From: a virus
Strand: one strand, 5' to 3'
DNA: 21,819 nucleotides
Virus record (IMG/VR): IMGVR_UViG_3300024333_000030
Span: 1 to 21,819 of that record
The translations under genes and the position numbers were made by a program. Below, in pieces: positions 8,301 through 14,937 of this stretch (positions are counted from its first letter, which is position 1; every line of letters begins with the position of its first letter). The notes under the pieces are model-generated. The model worked only from the letters and a program-made list of their open reading frames with translations. It had not been told where the DNA came from and did not search any database.

Positions 8301-9281
8301 TCATGCACCAGCCATAATACCACCAGCGGCATTCGATTGAGGCTGATCTGTAAATACTGTATCGGCGCCAGCACTATCCCACGCAGCATAACCCAGTGAA
8401 GAACAACCATGCATTACCAACTTACCATTGTTAGGAAGAGTTCCACCAACTAAACTGGTCTGATCAGAAATCACTCCTTCGTTATAGTTAGAGAAGTGGC
8501 AATTCATGAAATATTGATTGCGGTTAATAGCGTCACCAGCTCCATCAAACCTAATACCAAGATGTCCGGCCTGACCTGATGTTGTCTGAGAAAGCGTAAT
8601 ACAATCTTTAAATACGTTACGAGCACAACCAGAAGAGAACTCTATATCATACGTTGTAAGAGTTCCAACTCTATTGATCGTATCCGTTCCAAATACGCAT
8701 TTTTCAAAAGTATTTTCTGACGCACCTATAAGTTCAAGGTTAACTGCATCTGCAGCCGCCGAAGGCGTTGCATGACCAGCGCCTACTGCATGAACGTTAT
8801 AAAAATAGTTTCTATTTCCAGAAACTTGTAAACAACCAAGAGCCGCAGCATCTGATCCACCATTAAACATACTAAGATTGTAAAAAGCATTAGCGTGACC
8901 AGAAACCTTAATTAAATAAGGAGCCGTCAATAAAGTCGAAGCATTTGCAATTCTTGCTCTCTGAGCAAACATTGTAGGAGCAGTAACGCCTACAACTGTT
9001 ATGCCAGATTTAGTCCAATCAAGAGCTGCATCAAGATATGAAGTATGATCAGCTGATGTTGCTGACGCAAACGAAAGAAGTATTATAGCATCACCACGAC
9101 CAGTTACACACTTATCATATGCTGATTTCAACGTATTAAGCGGTTTTGCTTTTGTTCCAGGATTGCCAGCAAGACCTACTTTCGGATCTACAAAGAAAAC
9201 CTTACCACGAATCGCTGGAATGTTTCCATATACTGGAATACCAAAGCTCGTTATCCCATTAGGATAATTAGTAAAACTCAT
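8301..9281 (-). CDS. Right-handed beta-helix (pectate-lyase-like fold) structural protein
   Basis: This 326-aa protein opens with a segment typical of phage and surface beta-helix proteins: KVFFVDPKVGLAGNPGTKAK, then PLNTLKSAYDKCVTGRGDAIILL. Repeated short turns with F/Y-N-x-H/C follow, such as NYFYNVHAVGAG, NTFEKCVFG, NVFKDCITLS and NQYFMNCHFSNYNEG. These mark beta-helix coils. No obvious catalytic residues can be named. It follows the major capsid gene and is bounded by hairpins on both sides. It may be a head fibre, capsid decoration or depolymerase-like protein. The fold is well supported and the role is inferred. Confidence 0.8.
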   Translation of the reverse strand: MSFTNYPNGITSFGIPVYGNIPAIRGKVFFVDPKVGLAGNPGTKAKPLNTLKSAYDKCVTGRGDAIILLSFASATSADHTSYLDAALDWTKSGITVVGVTAPTMFAQRARIANASTLLTAPYLIKVSGHANAFYNLSMFNGGSDAAALGCLQVSGNRNYFYNVHAVGAGHATPSAAADAVNLELIGASENTFEKCVFGTDTINRVGTLTTYDIEFSSGCARNVFKDCITLSQTTSGQAGHLGIRFDGAGDAINRNQYFMNCHFSNYNEGVISDQTSLVGGTLPNNGKLVMHGCSSLGYAAWDSAGADTVFTDQPQSNAAGGIMAGA

Positions 9282-9300
9282 AGTAACCTCCCGTTATCGG

Positions 9301-9350
9301 TTAACCTATTTAGCTACAGATAGGTTAATGGGCGGGAGTTTCACCCGCCC
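9301..9350 (-). promoter_or_regulatory. Tandem hairpins between capsid and beta-helix genes
   Basis: There are two adjacent inverted repeats. TTAACCTAT (9301-9309) pairs with ATAGGTTAA (9320-9328). GGGCGGG (9330-9336) pairs with CCCGCCC (9344-9350) around a 7-nt loop. On the minus strand the GC-rich stem is not followed by a U-run, so it may be an attenuator or mRNA-end stabiliser rather than a full terminator. It separates the highly expressed capsid gene from the next gene. Confidence 0.5.
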
Positions 9351-9360
9351 TTTACCCAAT

Positions 9361-9405
9361 TTATTTACCGTAACCCTTACCCTTTTTACCTTTTTTCTTT
9401 TTCAC
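9361..9405 (-). CDS. Possible 14-aa Lys/Gly-rich micropeptide after the capsid gene
   Basis: GTG at 9405 opens a 14-codon frame, MKKKKGKKGKGYGK, ending in TAA. CAGGAG inside the last capsid codons (GGA GCA TAA) lies about 7 nt upstream of the GTG, so translation could couple to capsid translation. It is not in the capsid frame. It is too short to be sure. The strongly biased composition and well-placed RBS are the only evidence. Confidence 0.3.
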   Translation of the reverse strand: MKKKKGKKGKGYGK

Positions 9406-9406
9406 T

Positions 9407-10324
9407 TTATGCTCCTGCGTTTCCACATATAGCTCTCCAGTTAGAATAACCAACATCCCAACGTGAGAAGCACATAAGTTCCCAAGCTCTTGCTTCTTTA
9501 TCATAATCCGAATCAGTTGACATGGCTTCTCTGCTCATAAACATAAGCCAATGTTCAGCCTTATCACCAACCAAGAAGAACGCTGTGTCACTATCAAGGT
9601 ACTGCCAATAATTACCAGGCAGCAATGCAATAGTATCATAAACCGTATTGATAGCGTTGTTCGCATCTTCGGGGTTATACTGCGACTTCACTATTTCCTG
9701 ACCTAAATCCTGTAGTGCTTGAGGCAACACAAGGAACTTAGGCATGTACTTAACGAACTGTCCATCTTCGTTAAGCGTATTCTGGAACAAATTGCGAAGA
9801 TCACGATAAGATGTGATCGACAACTCTGCCGCCGTCCCAAGGTTATCACCAACTACGCCACCACCATTTTCAAGTGGATGCGAATTGGAGAACAAAGGAA
9901 CGCCATCATAACCATTGGTCGTAAAGCCGTTATCAAATATATCGGCTGCAGCAATTTCCTTAACTTCAAACATGCCCTTAGAAAAAGACTTCGTAGCACG
10001 TTCAATGAAACCAAACTTACCATCATCCACCGCTTCCTTAGAAATCCTGTAGCCCGTTCCCCACTTCGTAGCTGTGTACGTTTTGGGATAGCCACTCTTG
10101 ATCGTCTGGAACTGAACAGGAACGTTTTCACCAACCTGAATAGGATTCCTGAGTCCTGACATCGTTGTATGCTGAGCAATATCCGTAGTCATTCCTTCCT
10201 CGTTAAAGAGAATAGGAATCATACTAGGATACGATTCTGTCGTAGCTTCAATAACTGCTTGAAGCTCCGGCAATTTAGATGTACCAAAAAAATCTACAAA
10301 ATTTGAACGTAAGTTAGTTGCCAT
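9407..10324 (-). CDS. Major capsid protein, Mu gpT-like (HK97 fold)
   Basis: This 305-aa protein matches the Mu-like major head subunit gpT family. Its N-terminal region is MATNLRSNFVDFFGTSKL. A conserved stretch TKWGTGYRISKEAVDDGKFG follows, then VPLFSNSHPLENGGGVVGDNL, the hallmark SxxHPL motif. Later elements are LVLPQALQDLGQEIV and DTAFFLVGDKAEHW, ending in CFSRWDVGYSNWR. It would form the icosahedral shell. No cleavable N-terminal delta domain is obvious, consistent with a separate scaffold gene upstream. The start has GGAGGCC at suitable spacing. A single-gene capsid of this length is normal for the family. Confidence 0.9.
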   Translation of the reverse strand: MATNLRSNFVDFFGTSKLPELQAVIEATTESYPSMIPILFNEEGMTTDIAQHTTMSGLRNPIQVGENVPVQFQTIKSGYPKTYTATKWGTGYRISKEAVDDGKFGFIERATKSFSKGMFEVKEIAAADIFDNGFTTNGYDGVPLFSNSHPLENGGGVVGDNLGTAAELSITSYRDLRNLFQNTLNEDGQFVKYMPKFLVLPQALQDLGQEIVKSQYNPEDANNAINTVYDTIALLPGNYWQYLDSDTAFFLVGDKAEHWLMFMSREAMSTDSDYDKEARAWELMCFSRWDVGYSNWRAICGNAGA

Positions 10325-10333
10325 ATGGCCTCC

Positions 10334-10663
10334 TTATGCTTTTATACACGTAGGTGTAATTTTAACTTCTAAAGCAACATTCGCCCCAAGCGAGTTGCCA
10401 ACCGCATCCTGAGCTTGTGCTATCCTGAGAATAGAAACTGGTTTATCTGTAGCGTGGGAAGAATCACCGTCGATCTCAAAAATCGAACGACGTGTTGTAG
10501 CATTAGGAGCACCAACAACAAAATCATAAGTAAGATCCATATCAGCCTGCGCTGCTATTGTTGCATCATCAACCTGCGCTCGCATGACCAAACCATCTGC
10601 CGGGTAGTATTTTATGCTACCGCCGCTATTCGCAGCTTTATACTCAGCAGCCACACCAACCAC
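10334..10663 (-). CDS. C-terminal part of capsid decoration-like protein (after in-frame TAG)
   Basis: The frame runs 109 codons from GTG 10663 to TAA. Its features (VVGVAAEYK, GSIKYYPADG, VMRAQVDDATI, YDFVVGAPNATTRRS, ...SLGANVALEVKI) fit the C-terminal two thirds of a structural protein commonly encoded just upstream of phage capsid genes. Members usually start with an FG-x-x-P-x-x-Y-NG segment, which is absent here. That segment is encoded in the same frame at 10670-10837, separated only by TAG ACC AGG. No convincing Shine-Dalgarno precedes the GTG. This part is therefore made by readthrough or by reinitiation, or the gene is broken. Confidence 0.75.
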   Translation of the reverse strand: MVGVAAEYKAANSGGSIKYYPADGLVMRAQVDDATIAAQADMDLTYDFVVGAPNATTRRSIFEIDGDSSHATDKPVSILRIAQAQDAVGNSLGANVALEVKITPTCIKA

Positions 10664-10669
10664 CCTGGT

Positions 10670-10837
10670 CTATGCTGCTTGAGCTTGCTGGAGATAACCA
10701 TCTGTATGCATCTCCAAAGGATCAAAATAACCTATAGCATTATTGCTAGCGGATATCAATCCTTCCTCTGTTGACAAGTCTCTGCCGTTCTCGTACTTCA
10801 GCGGCTCAAACCCACTCGGAAAATCTGTGTTGGCCAT
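10670..10837 (-). CDS. N-terminal part of capsid decoration-like protein, ends at TAG
   Basis: ATG 10837, preceded by a good AGGAGGTCAGGT-type RBS, opens 55 codons. The peptide begins MANTDFPSGFEPLKYENG, continues NAIGYFDPLEMHTDGYL and ends QQAQAA before TAG at 10672-10670. FEPLKYENG and the YFDPL segment fit the N-terminal third of the same decoration-like family as the downstream 109 codons. The frame is identical, and with the TAG read as an amino acid the whole would be 167 residues, a normal family length. The family assignment rests on recalled residue patterns. Confidence 0.7.
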   Translation of the reverse strand: MANTDFPSGFEPLKYENGRDLSTEEGLISASNNAIGYFDPLEMHTDGYLQQAQAA

Positions 10838-10856
10838 ACCTGACCTCCTTTATTTA

Positions 10857-11396
10857 TTATGTTCCTTCTTCCGATGAAGAAACAAAACCTTTTTCCAAAT
10901 CTGCCTTGGGGCTAAATCCCCTCAAATTTGGATCAAGTGTGATGATCTCTGATATATCCCGGTTTCCATGCAATATTTCCCACTCCTTCTTTCTTAATTC
11001 ATATTCTTTTCTAGGGAGATACGCTAAAACCATTTCGTTTCGGTGTATATAGTTATCAACACCCTTGTTAAATTTATCCCTAACATCTTCAGTAAGATGT
11101 TCATTTGTCTTAAAAAGCTCGTAACCATTATGATGCCACATGCCTGACTTTTCTAACCGATTCATATTTACCCATACAAAATATTTATCAGGATGAGCGT
11201 TTATTATTTCAGTCGGAATAGTAAGACGCATCTTTCGATTCAACGCCCTTATCATCATGTCACGCTTCGCCGTCACTTTATCAATCGTATTAGACATTCC
11301 AACCTTTGTCGGAGTATCAGTAGCTGCCTTTCTACGCCTTATTTGACTTACATTTGACGGTTCAATAACTTCAGAATTTTTTGGTTCCATGGTCAT
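10857..11396 (-). CDS. Conserved-type phage head-module protein, unknown
   Basis: This 179-aa protein lies between the scaffold-like gene and the decoration-like gene. A basic, disordered N-terminus (about residues 1-50, with IRRRKAATDTPT) is followed by a compact central part with Arg/Trp/Tyr-rich strands (RALNRKMRLTIP, DKYFVWVNMNRLEKSG). A helical segment ends in VLAYLPRKEYELRKKEWE. AAGGAGG at correct spacing supports the ATG at 11396. Proteins of this type are frequent beside phage capsid genes but have no assigned role. It may be a minor head or internal protein. No enzyme motif was seen. Confidence 0.7.
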   Translation of the reverse strand: MTMEPKNSEVIEPSNVSQIRRRKAATDTPTKVGMSNTIDKVTAKRDMMIRALNRKMRLTIPTEIINAHPDKYFVWVNMNRLEKSGMWHHNGYELFKTNEHLTEDVRDKFNKGVDNYIHRNEMVLAYLPRKEYELRKKEWEILHGNRDISEIITLDPNLRGFSPKADLEKGFVSSSEEGT

Positions 11397-11453
11397 CTTT
11401 TTCCTCCTTATAACATGAAAAGTTTTTTTTGTAAAGAAAATAATTACTTAGCC

Positions 11454-12170
11454 CTAATCCCTAGAATTTGCTTTAATTTTCTTAAGCTTCTCCTCAAACT
11501 TATCTTTCTTAACCCCAAAAGACGCAGCAAAATCAATAGCTTTTTGGCTTACCTTATCATCTGCCGCAGGCCTTGCCCCTCCAGCCGGACCCATTGCATT
11601 CATGCTTCGGATCGTCTTAATGTCTACAGGCATTATACCTAAAACATTAGCAGCCTTAATAACAGCAACCGAAGTGCCATCGGCAGATTCCCTAACAGCC
11701 TTTGAAAGCTTCTGATACTCTATTTGAGATTGCTTAAAAAGCTCAGACTTTTTATTTAAAATCTGAGGATAAAGAGAAGCAACTTCAGACTCAGCAGTAT
11801 CCTTATCCTTTTCATACTTAGAAAGAGCTTGAATCTCACCCTTTATTTCATTCTTAACCTTAGGATTTTCTTTAGTTAAAACCTTATTAAAAATTCTAAG
11901 CAAAGCCTTAGCCTGGGTTTCATCAACCCTTAAATCCGAAAGATCATCTTCAAATTCTTTTAATGCGTCATCATAAGAAAATGAACCAGGATCATCATCT
12001 TTAACTTGTTTCTGATCTGCTATCTTCTCAAGAACAGTATTCAATAATGAAGTGTTTTGATTCTTTATCTCTTCCATAAGCTCTTCCTTGTTAATTGTTT
12101 GAGGAACTTTAGAATCTCCTGACGAAGTACCGTCGGGCGGGGTTACAGTATTTTTATTGGGTTCTGTCAT
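11454..12170 (-). CDS. Probable capsid scaffolding protein
   Basis: This 238-aa protein is highly charged and predicted largely helical, with long E/K/D-rich stretches (about residues 28-150). It has an acidic, proline-containing N-terminus and a basic C-terminal helix (VKKDKFEEKLKKIKANSRD). Scaffolding proteins typically combine an acidic coiled body with a basic C-terminal capsid-binding helix and lie between portal and capsid genes, as here. There is no protease motif. The RBS is AAGGAG. The stop is TAG, which shows TAG is a real stop in this genome. The function is inferred from position and composition. Confidence 0.75.
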   Translation of the reverse strand: MTEPNKNTVTPPDGTSSGDSKVPQTINKEELMEEIKNQNTSLLNTVLEKIADQKQVKDDDPGSFSYDDALKEFEDDLSDLRVDETQAKALLRIFNKVLTKENPKVKNEIKGEIQALSKYEKDKDTAESEVASLYPQILNKKSELFKQSQIEYQKLSKAVRESADGTSVAVIKAANVLGIMPVDIKTIRSMNAMGPAGGARPAADDKVSQKAIDFAASFGVKKDKFEEKLKKIKANSRD

Positions 12171-12180
12171 TTTTTTCTCC

Positions 12181-12294
12181 TTATTTCTTTTTAGAACTTT
12201 TTTTCACCGAAGGCTTCTTTACCGACTTGGCACAAGAACATCCTTTCGGACCCTTCAAACGCATGTCTTTCATAGCTCTGCTGACGTTAGCCAT
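12181..12294 (-). CDS. 37-aa basic Cys-containing small protein
   Basis: ATG 12294 opens 37 codons ending TAA. The peptide starts MANVSRAMKDMRLKGPKG, has a CSC pair at 19-21 and ends in a lysine-rich tail (VKKPSVKKSSKKK). AAAGGAG lies at ideal spacing before the ATG, and the start follows the stop of the 122-aa gene by one base. The strong RBS, tight spacing and lack of overlap argue for a genuine gene between the helical 122-aa protein and the scaffold-like protein. It could be a DNA-binding or internal head peptide. The function is unknown. Confidence 0.65.
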   Translation of the reverse strand: MANVSRAMKDMRLKGPKGCSCAKSVKKPSVKKSSKKK

Positions 12295-12295
12295 A

Positions 12296-12664
12296 CTATT
12301 CTCCTTTCTTTATATTGTCGTTCTCTATGATATATATATACCTTTTTAACAACTCTTCTCTCCTAAAACGCAGCGCCATCATTTGCTCATACCTTCCTTC
12401 ATTCTTAGCCACTGCCTCACCATAACTCTTCTTCTTCTCAAGCTCTGTCGATACGTTAAAAATATTAGTCATGATCTCACCAATAAGATTGTTCTCAAAT
12501 TCAAGATACTTCTTAAATTGAGGCATGCCTAAAAGCTCATGGAGCGCCCTTGCTATCTCTATCTCTTTATCAGAAATATTATACTTTATAGCCTTGCCTT
12601 TTTCTTTCACCTCCTTTCTGGCTTCAGCCATAACTTCATTCATCCTTTCAATATAACTACTCAT
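12296..12664 (-). CDS. Helical 122-aa protein of portal/scaffold module, unknown
   Basis: This 122-aa all-helical, charged protein starts at an ATG overlapping the portal stop (ATGA). The RBS GGGAGG lies inside the end of the portal gene, so translation is coupled to the portal. Residues 1-60 are a charged helix (MAEARKEVKEKGKAIKYN...), and the C-terminal half is again helical, ending RREELLKRYIYIIENDNIKKGE. The family was not recognised. Position suggests a head-assembly accessory. It ends in TAG. Confidence 0.7.
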   Translation of the reverse strand: MSSYIERMNEVMAEARKEVKEKGKAIKYNISDKEIEIARALHELLGMPQFKKYLEFENNLIGEIMTNIFNVSTELEKKKSYGEAVAKNEGRYEQMMALRFRREELLKRYIYIIENDNIKKGE

Positions 12665-14937
12665 TGATTACCTCCCTGGGGTTGAGGCCGACCTTGGGGT
12701 GCCGGTCTCGGTTGCGGTTGTGGCGGTTGGGGTTGTTCTTGCTCCGGCGCTTCCTGCCCTTCATTCAAACCAAGCGTCGGACTCTGATTGTTACCGTACG
12801 GATTCTGTACATTGCTCGGCTGCTGCATCATCTCAAAATATCTGGTGTGTTCTTTGATAGCTTGTTTCAATTTCTCCATAGCGTTAGGAGCTACCTTGCC
12901 ATATTGAACTTCTAACTTAGCTTGATCAGGATCTATGGATTCATATACTTCGATCTTACTCTCATGCTCTGGATCGTTCGGAGCTATCGGAGGCATCTGA
13001 CCCTGCATTATCATTGCCAACTCCATATCAATCGGAAGCGCCCTGGCCTCTGTAGGCTTCTTAATGAAACGTTCAGGATTCAATGTCCCTATGCTTCTAT
13101 GGAACTCTTCCATTATATTATAAACCTCGTTCGGCACTACAATGCCAAGCTCTATCGGCAACTTCTGGAAACTAAATTGCGCCACCGCCGCAGCGTTCTC
13201 CTTGATCACATCTCTATTAATGTTCAAAGAGTTTGCATAAATACCAAAATGTACCTTTGTGGAAAGCTCACTTAACGTAATATCTTCCTTCATTAAATTG
13301 CCCTCTTCATCAACAAGTGGAGTTCCATCCATACCCGTCACCGTCAACTTCTGAACCTCCGGCATCCTGTCAAGACAATCAAGATATAACCCCTCAAATA
13401 GATCAGATATGCAGATCTTCACCCTCTTAATTATAGGATCCATTATCATGGAAGCATTCCTGTCCAAAGCGTTCACACCACTCGTAGAACGCAACGCCCC
13501 AACCCTGGCGCCTACCTGCCCCATCTGGCTCGGCCCCATCCCAGTCAACTGCTGAGCCATTGATATTAAACTGCTCTGTATCCCTGACGACCAATTAGGA
13601 TTAACGTTCCATGTGAAAAACCTTATGTCACTGTTAGGATCGTCACACTTAATGCCAAGACCAGGACCTATCTTAACCTCTCCAGGATCAAATGTGCTGT
13701 CACCCTTATATCCAAACATCGGATTGTTCGCTAACATGCCGGCATCTATCGACTGGTTAAGCAGTATATCTAAACCATCGTTAATAGAAAACATCGTGTG
13801 CGTTATACCTCTCCCTATACTGCACCTCGGCCTCCTGTATAAATGCGCCATGTGCAACGGTATCTTACCGTTTGAACTAACTCTGTCCAAATATGTCCAC
13901 CTCGCTAAACTCTTCGTGTCTACATGAACATAATACTGTAACCTGTCCGCTAACTCCTTGTTCTTATCCTTAGGATCTAAATTCGTAGTATCGTAAACAC
14001 AAAGAAATTCCCAAACACCACTGCTCGCAGAAGATGATTCAACGTTAACACCAGTCTGACGCTGCTCAACTCTTCTCCGATCACTGTCCAACCTCTGCCC
14101 ACCTATCTTCAATGGAGGAGTTTCTAAAATCTTGTCCACAACCTCTTCATCCATCCATTCACTATCTTTAAAAGATATAAGTTCGTTCTGATTAAAATAA
14201 CATACCTTGATAACAGTTTCATGCCTGTTCAGATCAGTACAATCAACAACATCACCCTGAAATAAAATAAATACAGGATTCTCCGCAGTAATGGTAGGCC
14301 CGTTGAAAACTGTTCTTATTATAGACTTCTCAACGTATGGCATATTAATAAACTCGTTAGCCAATATTCCAAAATCTTTCTCTTCAGTGTCATCTAACAT
14401 CTTCTGCAAATTTAATCGCTGAGATTTGAAATCATCATTCTTCTCTATAGTGTAAAACCTTCTCTGTATAACATCCCAACCCCTGCTAAATATGGCCATA
14501 CCCTCACCACAAAGATCGTTAGCCCAATCATCTACTGTTAAATAAATACCGTTGTGATAATTTACATACCGCTCCAATACATATTTCAAAAACCTCTCTA
14601 TCTTCTTGATACGATACATGTCTATATCTTCCTGAGGATCTACATAGAACCACGGATATTGAAAAAATATAGCCTGCATGATCATGGCGTGCATCGCATT
14701 CTTCTGGATCTCCGTTAACGGAAAATGAAAATTAGCACTGCCTTCCCATAAACCCTTGAACGGAGAAGAAAGATAATCTTCACTGGAAAGATAGAACTGC
14801 TCCCTCCTCTTCATCCACTCACTTCTGTCATTCTCAAATTGCCCAAACTTCTCTATTGCCCTATTGACAAGATGTTGCGCATCAATAGTTTTTTTCGGGA
14901 TCCTGAATATAGGATCCACTGGCATTACTTTCCTCAT
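12661..14937 (-). CDS. Portal protein
   Basis: This 758-aa protein has the typical portal layout. A helical N-terminal wing is followed by a core with IPLHMAHLYRRPRCSIGRG and FSINDGLDILLNQSIDAGM. Then come NPMFGYKGD, DPGEVKIGPGLGIKCDDPN, a clip/stem segment LISMAQQLTGMGPSQMGQ and SGVNALDRNASMIMDPIIKRV. The C-terminal 40 residues are Pro/Gln-rich (QPQPPQPQPRPAPQGRPQ) and probably disordered. The dodecameric ring would form the DNA entry vertex. It starts in an ATGA overlap with terL and has an AGGGAG RBS. The length is like large P22-type portals. Confidence 0.88.
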   Translation of the reverse strand: MRKVMPVDPIFRIPKKTIDAQHLVNRAIEKFGQFENDRSEWMKRREQFYLSSEDYLSSPFKGLWEGSANFHFPLTEIQKNAMHAMIMQAIFFQYPWFYVDPQEDIDMYRIKKIERFLKYVLERYVNYHNGIYLTVDDWANDLCGEGMAIFSRGWDVIQRRFYTIEKNDDFKSQRLNLQKMLDDTEEKDFGILANEFINMPYVEKSIIRTVFNGPTITAENPVFILFQGDVVDCTDLNRHETVIKVCYFNQNELISFKDSEWMDEEVVDKILETPPLKIGGQRLDSDRRRVEQRQTGVNVESSSASSGVWEFLCVYDTTNLDPKDKNKELADRLQYYVHVDTKSLARWTYLDRVSSNGKIPLHMAHLYRRPRCSIGRGITHTMFSINDGLDILLNQSIDAGMLANNPMFGYKGDSTFDPGEVKIGPGLGIKCDDPNSDIRFFTWNVNPNWSSGIQSSLISMAQQLTGMGPSQMGQVGARVGALRSTSGVNALDRNASMIMDPIIKRVKICISDLFEGLYLDCLDRMPEVQKLTVTGMDGTPLVDEEGNLMKEDITLSELSTKVHFGIYANSLNINRDVIKENAAAVAQFSFQKLPIELGIVVPNEVYNIMEEFHRSIGTLNPERFIKKPTEARALPIDMELAMIMQGQMPPIAPNDPEHESKIEVYESIDPDQAKLEVQYGKVAPNAMEKLKQAIKEHTRYFEMMQQPSNVQNPYGNNQSPTLGLNEGQEAPEQEQPQPPQPQPRPAPQGRPQPQGGNQ

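Noticed and set aside
9719-10159. 146-aa plus-strand open frame inside the capsid gene
   Set aside because: Antisense to a strongly conserved capsid gene, no RBS or recognisable motif; unlike 16349-17080 it has no domain signature.
10334-10837. Genome-wide TAG recoding (alternative genetic code)
   Set aside because: Long genes such as portal, terL and fibre contain no internal TAG, and three genes plausibly end in TAG, so only a local event is supported.
12664-13927. Plus-strand open frames inside the portal gene
   Set aside because: Antisense shadows with no motif or RBS; the minus-strand portal is clear.
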